Shown piece after piece: positions 45,239-53,396 of a stretch of DNA of 64,000 nt. The position numbers and the translations under genes are program-made. Origin of the DNA: Clostridia bacterium (GTDB lineage: Bacteria; Bacillota; Clostridia; Oscillospirales; CAG-272); assembly GCA_017501545.1 (NCBI GenBank), contig JAFVWS010000004.1:1-64000 (forward strand), in the 5' to 3' direction. The notes beneath the pieces are model-generated. The model was not told the DNA's origin, did no database searches, and worked only from the letters and a program-made list of their open reading frames with translations. Each line of letters begins with the position of its first letter. The first letter of the stretch is position 1.

Positions 45239-47233
45239 ATGAAGAGAAAACTACTATTAGCTTTTGCAATTTCAGCCCTATTAATGCTCGTCTTTGCAAT
45301 TTCAATTTTTGCCGCAGAAATTCCTGAGTGGACGGAAATTACCGAGGTTGATGGTATGCCAGATAAGAGCCTATTTGGCACTGATGGAACAAAGGGCGCA
45401 ACCTCACGCGTTTTAATGTCCGATGGCATAACATACCCTGCATATTATATTTGCAAAAACTCTACCTCTTTAGGCTTTAGTTATTCTGATTTATCTTCTA
45501 AATCAGGAAAAACCTATGCTGCAAAAGACGTAGTAAGGCTTGAGGTGCCAAACGGCGTAATTTCAACTCCATCAACTGCATTAAAAACGGAAAACGGATA
45601 CACATCACTTTTAACCGTTTCATTACCTGAGGGCTTTACTACACTGGGTGAGTATACGTTTAAGGGAACAGATTCCGTGCCATCAGCACTTGTATCAGTT
45701 AGTTTGCCAAGCACCTTGAAAACCATAGGACAATATGCTTTTGTTCGCTGTGCTGCTCTTGAGGAATTAGTTATTCCTGAAGGTGTAACCTCTATCCCGA
45801 AGGAAATGGCAAGCTACACCTCGTCACTGAAAAAAGTGGTGCTCCCTTCAACAATTACATCAATTGGAGAGCTTGCATTTAGAACATCAAATCTTTCAGA
45901 GGGAATTGTAATTCCTGAGGGATGTACAACACTTTCAAATTATGCCTTCAAGGAATCAGGCATAACAACTATTTATCTTCCTTCTACTCTTGAAACAGTA
46001 GGAAATGATATATGCTACGGATGCAAATCTATTACAACAGTTGATTCTAAATCTCCTATAATTGGATATCGTATGTTCTATGATTGTGACTCGCTCACCA
46101 GCATTACTCTTGAAAACACAATTGAGATTAGAGAACAGGGCTTCAACAATCCTAACGGTGGAATACTTAACATAACCGAGCTTGTTTTGCCAGAGGGCTT
46201 AACAACAATAGGAAACTATGCATTTACCAGAGCTAAAATAACTGAGCTTGTTTTACCTTCAACTCTTACTAACATAGGTAAGTATGTATTTCAGGCAAGT
46301 ACAACTCTACAAAAGATAGTAGTGCTTGGTTCTGTTTTGGGCGAAGGTATGTTTATGAACTGCTCAGCAGTAAATGAGTTAGTATTAACGGAAAACTTTG
46401 TAACACTAAGTAAAGATGCTTTATCAAACGTATCTCAAACCTCGTTTTTAACCTACTATACAGGTACGGATATTGATAGAATTAAGACAGTTTGCTCTAG
46501 CACAACTCGTGTTTCACAAGCTAAATTCTACACCTATGAAGATTATACAAATGACAATTACACATATAACAAGTTTATGGTAATTTACGACTGCAACCTT
46601 TGCGATGTTGCATTTGACGGTATCCACACAAACCCGGGTGACGATGGCGATTGCACAACGGCTCTTATTTGCTCAATGTGCAATGAATATACGATAAGAG
46701 AGGCACTTTCACATATAAGCAGTGAAAGACTTACCTATACAAGCTTTATGAAAGAGGGCGAATACTACGTTGGCTGTACTAACGAGGGCTGTGAGCATGG
46801 ATCGGCTGAAAAGCTTGAGGCACTCTTTACATGCCTTGGCTACTCAACGCCTGAATATGAAGGCGGTGCAGTTGCACTTGGGTATTTTGTGAACCATAAA
46901 GCGATTGAAAGATATGAGGAGCTATCAGGAAATACCGTTAAATATGGCTTATATGCAGCCATTAAGGATACTCTTGGTGACAATGACATTATAGATTCAA
47001 AGGGTAACGCTTCAGCTGGTGCAATAAAGGCAGGCTTTGAAAATAGCGCATACTCAAATCTATTCATTAAAATGTTCGGCTTTGGCGACAAAAAGGATGC
47101 AGAGTTTACTATCGGTGCATACGTTGAAATAGTAAATGACGGTGCAAGCGAGTATAGTTATCTCCAAATTGGCGAGCCAAAAGAGGGCGAAAAATACGCA
47201 TTTATTAAATACAGTAATTTCGTTTCGCAGTAA
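45239..47233 (+). CDS. Secreted LRR (BspA-type) protein 3 with shared C-terminal module (664 aa)
   Basis: A Sec signal (KRKLLLAFAISALL, cleavage near FAAEI, residue 23) leads to about eleven LRR_5 repeats (about 95-390; SLPEGFTTLGEYTF, LVIPEGVTSIPKEM). A Cys-rich linker (CDLCDVAF, CSMCNEY) and the C-terminal module from LFTCLGYS follow. The module is recognisable but more diverged than in proteins 1 and 2 (GDNDIIDSKGNASAGAIKAG against GTNDVIGENGKAVAGAITAG). It has its own promoter and terminator; no regulator gene is adjacent. Predicted extracellular. Confidence 0.86.
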   Translation: MKRKLLLAFAISALLMLVFAISIFAAEIPEWTEITEVDGMPDKSLFGTDGTKGATSRVLMSDGITYPAYYICKNSTSLGFSYSDLSSKSGKTYAAKDVVRLEVPNGVISTPSTALKTENGYTSLLTVSLPEGFTTLGEYTFKGTDSVPSALVSVSLPSTLKTIGQYAFVRCAALEELVIPEGVTSIPKEMASYTSSLKKVVLPSTITSIGELAFRTSNLSEGIVIPEGCTTLSNYAFKESGITTIYLPSTLETVGNDICYGCKSITTVDSKSPIIGYRMFYDCDSLTSITLENTIEIREQGFNNPNGGILNITELVLPEGLTTIGNYAFTRAKITELVLPSTLTNIGKYVFQASTTLQKIVVLGSVLGEGMFMNCSAVNELVLTENFVTLSKDALSNVSQTSFLTYYTGTDIDRIKTVCSSTTRVSQAKFYTYEDYTNDNYTYNKFMVIYDCNLCDVAFDGIHTNPGDDGDCTTALICSMCNEYTIREALSHISSERLTYTSFMKEGEYYVGCTNEGCEHGSAEKLEALFTCLGYSTPEYEGGAVALGYFVNHKAIERYEELSGNTVKYGLYAAIKDTLGDNDIIDSKGNASAGAIKAGFENSAYSNLFIKMFGFGDKKDAEFTIGAYVEIVNDGASEYSYLQIGEPKEGEKYAFIKYSNFVSQ

Positions 47234-47236
47234 TAT

Positions 47237-47265
47237 AAAGCCACCCAAATCGGGTGGCTTTTTTG
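47237..47265 (+). terminator. Terminator of secreted protein 3
   Basis: AAAGCCACCC / GGGTGGCTTT (47237-47246 and 47252-47261) with a 5-nt loop and a T run. Confidence 0.92.
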
Positions 47266-47281
47266 CATAAAAATTGAAAAT

Positions 47282-47348
47282 GTGAATAAAAACGTGAATA
47301 TATTCACAAAAAAGTGAATAAAAATCAAAAACCAGAAAAAATATTCAC
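47282..47348 (+). promoter_or_regulatory. Cluster of GTGAATA / TATTCAC half-sites (ArgR-like operator)
   Basis: GTGAATA occurs at 47282, 47294 and 47314, TATTCAC at 47301 and 47342. One pair makes a perfect palindrome (47294-47307), and 47315-47327 (TGAATAAAAATCA) is close to the Bacillus ArgR box. The cluster lies just upstream of a consensus promoter, as expected for repression by an arginine-type regulator. Confidence 0.45.
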
Positions 47349-47355
47349 AAAAAGG

Positions 47356-47384
47356 TTGACAAGTATAAAATATAAGTATATAAT
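47356..47384 (+). promoter_or_regulatory. Consensus sigma-A promoter of the amino-acid ABC transporter operon
   Basis: TTGACA (47356-47361), 17-bp spacer, TATAAT (47379-47384). Both hexamers are perfect. Confidence 0.93.
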
Positions 47385-47425
47385 TATAAAACAAAAATTA
47401 ATTTATCTTTAAAGGAGAAAAGAAA

Positions 47426-48304
47426 ATGAAAAAGATTATTTCACTTAGCTTAGTAGCAGTAATGCTTGTTGCTCTTGTTTTCTGCTTCGCTTCATGTGGC
47501 AAGGACAAGGAATACGTTGCTGTTGATGCATCAGACCTTCTTAAGGAGGATTTTGGTATCGCAATAAAGAAGGGCGACACAGCAATGAAAACCGCAGTTG
47601 ACGAGGTTGTTAACGAGTGGGTTGCCAACGGCACAATGCAAAAGTATCTTGATTACTACACAGACCTTGCTGACTATGAGGCAGGCGCAAAGGACACAGC
47701 ACCAGAGGCAGGCGATCTTAAGACAAGCTGGAACTTTGGTTCAAACGGCAAAATCACAGTTTACACAGAGTCAGGCTTTGCACCATTCGAATTTTTGAGT
47801 GGTGATGACATTATCGGCGTTGACATTGCTATTATGAGCGAGGTTGCTGAGCGTCAAGGTAAGACAATTGAAGTTAAGGACGTTTTGTTTGACACAATTC
47901 CTACATGCGTTCAAACTTCAACAGGTGATGCAGTTGGTGCAGCAGGCCTTACAATCAACGAAGAAAGACTTGCAGCAGTAGATTTCTCAGCTGTATATTA
48001 CAGCTCAACACTTGTTATTGTTTCTCTAAAGGACAATAGCTATGATAGCCTTGCAGACCTTAAGGGACTTAAGGTTGGCGTACAAGAGGGTACAAGTGGC
48101 GACCTTATCGCAACTGATGCAAAGGCAGACGGACACAAGTATGTAAATGAAGATGGCCAAGAGGTTACAATTAAGGTTGAAATTGCTGAAATCAGCAGAT
48201 ATAAGCAATATTCACTCGCTTTCGCAGACCTCAAAAACGGTAGAATTGACGCTATCGTAATGGATAAGCTTCCTGCACTTACAATGCTTAACCTAATTGG
48301 CTAA
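47426..48304 (+). CDS. Amino-acid ABC transporter substrate-binding lipoprotein, apparently circularly permuted (292 aa)
   Basis: A lipoprotein signal ends at Cys24 (FASC). Residues 30-80 (EDFGIAIKKGDTAM ... VANGTMQKYLDYY) match what is normally the C-terminal end of an SBP_bac_3 protein. After a 28-residue linker the usual N-terminal start appears at residue 108 (KITVYTESGFAPFEFL) and runs on through VGVQEGTSGD to DLKNGRIDAIVMDKLPA, where the chain stops. The order is thus rotated, with no segment missing or doubled. It binds an amino acid, probably polar (arginine, histidine, cystine or glutamine type). It heads an operon with permease and ATPase genes and is followed by an intercistronic hairpin. 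Confidence 0.88.
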   Translation: MKKIISLSLVAVMLVALVFCFASCGKDKEYVAVDASDLLKEDFGIAIKKGDTAMKTAVDEVVNEWVANGTMQKYLDYYTDLADYEAGAKDTAPEAGDLKTSWNFGSNGKITVYTESGFAPFEFLSGDDIIGVDIAIMSEVAERQGKTIEVKDVLFDTIPTCVQTSTGDAVGAAGLTINEERLAAVDFSAVYYSSTLVIVSLKDNSYDSLADLKGLKVGVQEGTSGDLIATDAKADGHKYVNEDGQEVTIKVEIAEISRYKQYSLAFADLKNGRIDAIVMDKLPALTMLNLIG

Positions 48305-48320
48305 TAAATGGTTTAATTCT

Positions 48321-48350
48321 TAACTGAGGGGCTTTTGCTCCTCAGTTATT
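48321..48350 (+). promoter_or_regulatory. Intercistronic hairpin between binding-protein and permease genes
   Basis: TAACTGAGG / CCTCAGTTA (48321-48329 and 48340-48348) with an inner GGC/GCT pairing and TTTT loop. The weak T tail suggests partial termination or 3'-end protection, giving more binding protein than permease. Confidence 0.65.
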
Positions 48351-48368
48351 TAACGAAAAGGAAAAAAT

Positions 48369-49070
48369 ATGTTAGATTTTATAGAAAGCTTTTCCAAGGC
48401 GTTTTTTGTACAAGGCAGATGGAAGCTTTACCTTGAGGGCTTAGGTAATACAATTATCATAGCGACAATAGCTGCAATTATCGGCGTAATCGTCGGCGTT
48501 ATATTTGCTATGATAAACTACCTAAAAAAGAAGACGGGTAAGCTAAAATTCTTGTCTGCGATTGTAAACATCTATATTACAATAGTGCGTGGAACACCAG
48601 TTGTACTACAGCTTATGATTTTATATTTCGTTGTTTTCGCATCGTGGGACAACGGAATTATGATAGGCGCTATAACCTTTGGTATTAACTCAAGCGCGTA
48701 CGTTGCTGAAATTATTAGAGCGGGCTTTGAAAGCGTTGACGACGGCCAAAGAGAGGCAGGACGCAGTCTTGGTCTTTCTACATGGCAAACAATGCGTAAA
48801 ATCATCATTCCACAGGCGCTAAAAAACTCATTGCCACCTTTGTTCAACGAGTTTATCACGCTTATTAAGGAAACTGCTATTGTTGGTTACGTTGGGATTA
48901 TGGACCTTGGCAAGGTGCCTGGTATGATTCAATCAAGAACCTTTGAATATTTGCCACCACTTATAATCTCGGCAGTAATTTATCTTGGACTCGTTATGCT
49001 ACTTACCTTGGCTTTACGGCAAATCGAGAAGGCACTTTCAAAAAGCGACAGAAACGGAGGTAAAAAGTGA
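48369..49070 (+). CDS. Amino-acid ABC transporter permease (233 aa)
   Basis: A HisMQ/GlnP-family inner-membrane permease. About five hydrophobic helices are visible; the EAA loop that docks to the ATPase is [23 protein letters not shown] (about residues 136-158), and [14 protein letters not shown] is the typical second-helix motif. The stop TGA (49068-49070) shares its last base with the ATG of the ATPase gene. Length is normal. Confidence 0.94.
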   Translation: MLDFIESFSKAFFVQGRWKLYLEGLGNTIIIATIAAIIGVIVGVIFAMINYLKKKTGKLKFLSAIVNIYITIVRGTPVVLQLMILYFVVFASWDNGIMIGAITFGINSSAYVAEIIRAGFESVDDGQREAGRSLGLSTWQTMRKIIIPQALKNSLPPLFNEFITLIKETAIVGYVGIMDLGKVPGMIQSRTFEYLPPLIISAVIYLGLVMLLTLALRQIEKALSKSDRNGGKK

Positions 49071-49951
49071 TGGATAATGTTATTATGCAAGAAAAACCAA
49101 TACTTTCCGTAAGAAACCTTCAAAAGAAATTTGGTCAAAACGAAGTTTTGAAGAATATATCAACCGATATATACAAGGGCGAAAAGGTCGTTATTGTTGG
49201 TGCATCTGGCTCTGGAAAAAGTACGTTCTTAAGATGCCTAAACTGCCTTGAGGATCCAACTGGTGGACAAATTATATTTGACGACGTTGATATTGCTGAT
49301 CGTCGTGTTAACATCAACGTTCATCGCCAAAATATGGGTATGGTGTTCCAACAGTTTAATTTATTCAATAATAAAACTGTGCTCGAAAACATTATGCTTG
49401 CACCTTACTTAATTCACGGCAAAAAATTCAAGAAGGAAAGAAAATCACAAAATAAGGCTGACAAAAAGCTTCTAAAAGAGGCACGTGAGGCTGGAAACCT
49501 TGAAAAATACCAAAGCATCCTTGAAAGAATTAGCCAAAGAAATCGTGTAAGCTATAGACAAATTTGCAAGGAAAAGGCAATGGAGCTTCTTCGCCGTATC
49601 GGTCTTGAGGATAAGGCAAAGGCATACCCTTCAACCTTGTCAGGTGGACAAAAGCAAAGAGTCGCTATAGTTAGGGCGCTTGCAATGAATCCAAAGGTAA
49701 TGCTTTTTGACGAGCCAACATCAGCACTCGACCCAGAAATGGTAGGCGAGGTATTAAACCTTATTAAAGAGGTTGCCGATGAAGGAATGACAATGGTTAT
49801 TGTTACCCACGAAATGGGCTTTGCACGCGAGGTTGGCACACGCGTTATATTTATGGACGAGGGAGTTATCGCAGAGCAGGGCACTCCAAGCGAGGTGTTT
49901 GATACACCTAAAAATCCAAGAACAAAGCAGTTCTTAAATGCAGTATTATAA
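49070..49951 (+). CDS. Amino-acid ABC transporter ATP-binding protein with a charged insertion (293 aa)
   Basis: It energises uptake of the amino acid. Walker [11 protein letters not shown]-loop VFQQFNLF, signature LSGGQKQR, Walker [13 protein letters not shown] and switch His (VTHE) are all intact. Compared with the usual ~245 residues it carries about 50 extra residues between the Q-loop and signature (roughly 115-170), highly basic and helical ([16 protein letters not shown]). I use ATG 49070; an in-frame GTG at 49067 is also possible, and GGAGG lies upstream of both. Confidence 0.94.
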   Translation: MDNVIMQEKPILSVRNLQKKFGQNEVLKNISTDIYKGEKVVIVGASGSGKSTFLRCLNCLEDPTGGQIIFDDVDIADRRVNINVHRQNMGMVFQQFNLFNNKTVLENIMLAPYLIHGKKFKKERKSQNKADKKLLKEAREAGNLEKYQSILERISQRNRVSYRQICKEKAMELLRRIGLEDKAKAYPSTLSGGQKQRVAIVRALAMNPKVMLFDEPTSALDPEMVGEVLNLIKEVADEGMTMVIVTHEMGFAREVGTRVIFMDEGVIAEQGTPSEVFDTPKNPRTKQFLNAVL

Positions 49952-49957
49952 TAAAAA

Positions 49958-49980
49958 GCCACCCATATGGGTGGCAAATA
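49958..49980 (-). terminator. Terminator for the minus-strand small membrane protein gene (50013)
   Basis: A perfect 18-bp palindrome GCCACCCAT / ATGGGTGGC (49958-49975). Read on the minus strand it is followed by TTTTTAT; on the plus strand it is not followed by T. Confidence 0.7.
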
Positions 49981-50012
49981 AAAACAGACCCGATTGGGTC
50001 TGTTTTTATTTA
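49981..50012. terminator. Bidirectional terminator between the ABC operon and the small membrane protein gene
   Basis: AAAACAGACCC / GGGTCTGTTTT (49981-49991 and 49996-50006) with a GATT loop and T residues on both strands' 3' sides. Confidence 0.9.
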
Positions 50013-50543
50013 TTATTCAGCGTCGTTTGATTCTTCTTCGTTTGATGCTTCCTCTACTGCCTCTTCGGTAGTTTCCTCTACTGCCTCTTCGGTAGCTTCT
50101 TCGTCATCCTTTTTGTCAGTTACCTTGTCAACAACGTTGTTTACAATACCAGTAGTCTTGTCAACAACCTTGTCAAAGAAACCGCCAACCTTGCCACCAA
50201 CCTTGTCAGCAGCCTCGCCAAACTCGCCCTTTTCGCCGTTTCCAGCATCGTCCTTAATTACGCCTACAAACTTAAGTATTGAAATAACAATACCACCAAC
50301 TATGTAGATGCAGAATAAGAACTCGATAAGACCGAGAAGAGCAATTACAATATATGCGATGATGTCGATGAACAAAGGTTCAGTAAATGCAGCCAAAACG
50401 CCCATGCCACCCATAATACCGCCGATAATAACGGAAACTACGAGATAGATGATTGCGTAAACTACAAGCTTAATAACAAAAGGCTTTGTAACCTTCTTTT
50501 CAAGCTTGAATGCGCCACTATAAAGCTTTCTCAAAAAATTCAT
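50013..50543 (-). CDS. Small two-helix membrane protein with acidic tail, copy 1 (176 aa)
   Basis: I do not recognise the family. A short amphipathic, basic N-terminus (MNFLRKLYSGAFKLEKKV) precedes two strongly hydrophobic segments (about residues 24-57 and 68-95; Gly-rich GGIMGGMG between). A disordered tail follows with Gly/Lys segments, FDKVVDKTTGIVNNVVDKVTDKKDD, and about 40 mostly Glu/Ala residues. It is about 60 percent identical by eye to the protein at 50702. The start ATG 50543 has AAAGGAGG upstream; the longer reading is untranslated leader. A scaffold or envelope role is possible but unproven. Confidence 0.82.
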   Translation of the reverse strand: MNFLRKLYSGAFKLEKKVTKPFVIKLVVYAIIYLVVSVIIGGIMGGMGVLAAFTEPLFIDIIAYIVIALLGLIEFLFCIYIVGGIVISILKFVGVIKDDAGNGEKGEFGEAADKVGGKVGGFFDKVVDKTTGIVNNVVDKVTDKKDDEEATEEAVEETTEEAVEEASNEEESNDAE

Positions 50544-50640
50544 AGTATATCCTCCTTTCAAAAATAAACAAAAGTGATTGTGTCGAGATGATATTCTCAA
50601 CAAAAAGTATTATATCAAATGAGAAATACGATTTCAATAT
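50521..50640 (-). repeat. 120-bp upstream repeat, copy 1 (promoter, leader, RBS and start)
   Basis: Identical to 51174-51293 apart from one base (50628 A, 51281 G). It contains on the minus strand TTGAAA (50637-50632), 17-bp spacer, TATAAT (50614-50609), a palindrome, the RBS and the first codons. Confidence 0.93.
50581..50602 (-). promoter_or_regulatory. Imperfect palindrome in the leader, copy 1
   Basis: TGTcGAGA and TCTCaACA half-sites separated by 6 nt, at the predicted transcription start. The same element is at 51234-51255. Candidate operator or leader hairpin. Confidence 0.5.
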
Positions 50641-50662
50641 ATTTTTGAAAATTTAATATAAT

Positions 50663-50690
50663 AAAAACGGACAAAATGTCCGTTTTTTTG
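50663..50690 (-). terminator. Terminator of small membrane protein copy 2
   Basis: AAAAACGGACA / TGTCCGTTTTT (50663-50673 and 50677-50687) with an AAA loop, T-rich on both strands. Confidence 0.88.
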
Positions 50691-50701
50691 TTGGAATAAT
50701 T

Positions 50702-51196
50702 TTATTCAGCGTCATTTGCTACTTCTTCTACAGTAGCTACATCTTCGCTGGAGTCCTCAGAATCATCCTTTTTGTCAGTAACCTTGTCAACGACATTGCT
50801 TACGACTCCAGTTGTCTTGTCAACAACCTTGTCGAAAAAACCACCAACCTTGCCTGCGGTTTCAACTGCAGTGTTGGGTTCGCCTTCTTCAAGTCCTGCG
50901 TTGTCCTTGATTACACCCACAAACTTAAGTATTGAAATAACAACACCACCGAGTAGGTATGCGCCGATTACAGTATACACCAATGCAAGAAGCATGATAA
51001 CGACATAGCAAACGATATCAACTGCTAATGTATCCATAGCGCCAGTTAAAACAAGAATTCCAATTTCAAGTGCGCCCCAAATAGAACCAATTACAAGATT
51101 AAGGATTACGTAAACAACAAGTCTAATAACAAATGGCTTAACTACCTTTTTCTCAAGATTAAAAGGCCCTTTGTAAAGCTTTCTCAAAAAATTCAT
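50702..51196 (-). CDS. Small two-helix membrane protein with acidic tail, copy 2 (164 aa)
   Basis: Paralogue of the protein at 50013 with the same layout: basic N-terminus (MNFLRKLYKGPFNLEKKV), two hydrophobic segments, the conserved GGVVISILKFVGVIKD block, FDKVVDKTTGVVSNVVDKVTDKKDD, and a shorter acidic tail. The middle differs (GALEIGILVLTGAMDTLAVD against GGMGVLAAFTEPLFID). The ATG 51196 and AAAGGAGG lie inside the duplicated upstream block. Each copy has its own promoter and terminator, so this is a tandem duplication of a whole transcription unit. Function unknown. Confidence 0.82.
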   Translation of the reverse strand: MNFLRKLYKGPFNLEKKVVKPFVIRLVVYVILNLVIGSIWGALEIGILVLTGAMDTLAVDIVCYVVIMLLALVYTVIGAYLLGGVVISILKFVGVIKDNAGLEEGEPNTAVETAGKVGGFFDKVVDKTTGVVSNVVDKVTDKKDDSEDSSEDVATVEEVANDAE

Positions 51197-51293
51197 AGTA
51201 TATCCTCCTTTCAAAAATAAACAAAAGTGATTGTGTCGAGATGATATTCTCAACAAAAAGTATTATATCAAATGAGAAATGCGATTTCAATAT
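51174..51293 (-). repeat. 120-bp upstream repeat, copy 2
   Basis: Second copy of the block at 50521-50640, offset by 653 bp and differing at one position. It carries the same promoter, palindrome (51234-51255), RBS and start codon. Confidence 0.93.
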
Positions 51294-51334
51294 TTTTTTC
51301 CAAAATAATATAAAAAATCTATTATTTTCTTTTG

Positions 51335-51363
51335 TTGACAATGATTTAATATCGTGATATACT
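51335..51363 (+). promoter_or_regulatory. Sigma-A promoter of the DUF1015 gene
   Basis: TTGACA (51335-51340), 17-bp spacer, TATACT (51358-51363), 28 bp before ATG 51392. Confidence 0.85.
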
Positions 51364-51391
51364 TAGTATATCAAAATCAAAAGAGGTAGTT

Positions 51392-52636
51392 ATGATTACA
51401 GTTAAACCATTTAACGCATTAAGACCTACACCAAGCCTTGCTGATAAATGTGCAGCGCTTCCATATGACGTTATGTCAAGCGATGAGGCGAGGGAAATGG
51501 TAAAGGGCAACGAATATACTTTTTTACGCATTGACAGGGCAGAGGTAAACCTCGAAAAGGGCGTTGATATTTATAGCGACCGTGTTTACAATACCGCCAA
51601 GGAAATGCTTGAAAAATTTGAAAAAGACGGTGTTTATGTAAGCGACACACAAAAAAGATATTATTTCTATCGTCAGATTATGGGTAGTCAGTCACAAACT
51701 GGTATAGTTGGCTGTGCCTCAATTGATGACTACTTAGAAAACAGAATTAAAAAGCACGAGTTTACAAGGGCAGACAAGGAAATTGACCGTATAAAGCACG
51801 TTGACACCTGTTCAGCACAGACAGGCCCTATTTTCTTGGCTTACAAGGATAGCGAAACACTTGATAATATTATATGCAAGCAAACCGAAAAAGAACCACT
51901 TTACGATTTTGTAAGTGAGGACGGCGTGCGCCATACGGTTTGGACAACAGATGGTGAAGCGGTTGATAATGAAATTGAGTGCGCATTTAAGGGACTTGAT
52001 GCATTATATATAGCAGACGGACACCATCGCTGTGCTTCTGCCGTTAAGGTTGGCACAAAGCGCAGAGGTGAAAATCCAAATTACACAGGAAATGAGGAAT
52101 TTAACTTCTTTCTCTCTGTAATTTTCCCTTCAAAGACACTTAAAATCCTTGACTACAATCGTCTTTTAAAGGACTTAAACGGACACGGGGTAGAGGATTT
52201 TCTAAAAATTGTTGAACAAAAGCTTGGCACCGCCCAAAAATACGAGGGTGAGGGTGCGTATCGCCCAGAAAAAAAGCACACAGTTGGAATTTATGTGGGC
52301 GAAAGCTGGTATAAGGTTACCTTCCATCCCGAAATTTGCTCGGCTGAGCGTGCAGTTGACCGTCTTGACTGCGCAATTTTGCAAAAATATTTAATATCTG
52401 ATATTCTCGGCATTGACGACCCACGCACAGATAAGCGCATCGACTTTGCAGGAGGAATAAGAGGTCTTAAATACCTTGAAGAAAGATGCCATATTGATAT
52501 GCAAATGGCAATTTCAATGTACCCAACCTCGCTTGATGATTTAATGGCAGTTGCGGACGCAGGCGACGTTATGCCACCTAAGTCTACTTGGTTTGAGCCT
52601 AAGCTTCGCAGTGGACTTCTAATTCACAAAATTTAA
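51392..52636 (+). CDS. DUF1015 family protein (414 aa)
   Basis: The family's N-terminal block (ITVKPFNALRPTP...CAALPYDVMSSDEA) and central YIADGHHRCASA motif are clear. Length is typical. DUF1015 proteins are predicted kinases or HTH-linked enzymes that often sit beside serA/serC; neither is here. No biochemical role can be stated from sequence. The ATG has AGAGGTAG upstream. The TRIC-family gene follows 23 bp later and is probably cotranscribed. Confidence 0.88.
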   Translation: MITVKPFNALRPTPSLADKCAALPYDVMSSDEAREMVKGNEYTFLRIDRAEVNLEKGVDIYSDRVYNTAKEMLEKFEKDGVYVSDTQKRYYFYRQIMGSQSQTGIVGCASIDDYLENRIKKHEFTRADKEIDRIKHVDTCSAQTGPIFLAYKDSETLDNIICKQTEKEPLYDFVSEDGVRHTVWTTDGEAVDNEIECAFKGLDALYIADGHHRCASAVKVGTKRRGENPNYTGNEEFNFFLSVIFPSKTLKILDYNRLLKDLNGHGVEDFLKIVEQKLGTAQKYEGEGAYRPEKKHTVGIYVGESWYKVTFHPEICSAERAVDRLDCAILQKYLISDILGIDDPRTDKRIDFAGGIRGLKYLEERCHIDMQMAISMYPTSLDDLMAVADAGDVMPPKSTWFEPKLRSGLLIHKI

Positions 52637-52659
52637 CGACTCTACAAAGGAGATTTTCC

Positions 52660-53355
52660 TTGGATATTTTTCTTATTATAATTCAGTATGTCGGCGCAAT
52701 TTCCTTTACAATTTCAGCAACGATATACGCAATTCATAAGCGTGCTGACATAGTTGGCGCACTTGTGTTTTCCTTACTCACCTGCTTTGGTGGAGGATTA
52801 ATGAGGGATTTAATTCTCGGCAAGTTTCCACCCAACATATTAGTTGACAAGGGCTACTTATACTTGGCGCTTGCCTCGGTTCTTGTATGCTTGGTAATTT
52901 ACCACCTTGCATTTATCAAGAAAATCAGAGGCTTTATCGGTAAGCACGAGCATAGCTTTATAATTGAATTTACCGATGCAATAGGTCTTGCCTCGTTTGT
53001 TGTTTCGGGTATGGAAACTGCAATTTCATACGCGCCAGAGGGCACAAAGCAGAGCTTTTTAATTATCGTATTTGCAGGCTGTATAACTGGCGTCGGTGGT
53101 GGAATTCTTCGCGATATTTGCTCGGCACAAATTCCGTCAGTGTTCAGAAAGCACATTTACCTAATTCCAGTAATTGTTGCATCAATATTCTTTGCACTGG
53201 TTTACGATAAGTTAGAGGCGGTGGCAATAATTGTTGCGATAGTGTTTATAATAGCAATTAGAATCCTTGCATACAAGTTTAAATGGAACCTTCCAATTCC
53301 AAAGCAAATCCCTGAAAAAGAGGAAGAAAAAGAGAAGGAATTAATTAAAAAATAA
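52660..53355 (+). CDS. TRIC-family (UPF0126) trimeric cation channel homologue (231 aa)
   Basis: Two repeats of the family motif are visible: GGGLMRDLILGKFPP (about residues 46-60) and GGGILRDICSAQIP (about 146-159), within seven hydrophobic helices. The protein ends in a Lys/Glu-rich tail. Bacterial TRIC homologues form K+/Na+-permeable trimers. The start is TTG at 52660, chosen because AAAGGAG lies 7 bases upstream and no ATG fits. It follows DUF1015 by 23 bp. The ion and physiological role here are inferred. Confidence 0.87.
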   Translation: MDIFLIIIQYVGAISFTISATIYAIHKRADIVGALVFSLLTCFGGGLMRDLILGKFPPNILVDKGYLYLALASVLVCLVIYHLAFIKKIRGFIGKHEHSFIIEFTDAIGLASFVVSGMETAISYAPEGTKQSFLIIVFAGCITGVGGGILRDICSAQIPSVFRKHIYLIPVIVASIFFALVYDKLEAVAIIVAIVFIIAIRILAYKFKWNLPIPKQIPEKEEEKEKELIKK

Positions 53356-53356
53356 G

Positions 53357-53388
53357 AAAAACAGCCACAGATGTGGCTGTTTTTTATT
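53357..53388. terminator. Bidirectional terminator between the TRIC and purine-permease genes
   Basis: AAAAACAGCCAC / GTGGCTGTTTTT (53357-53368 and 53373-53384) with an AGAT loop. Confidence 0.9.
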
Positions 53389-53396
53389 GTTTTATG

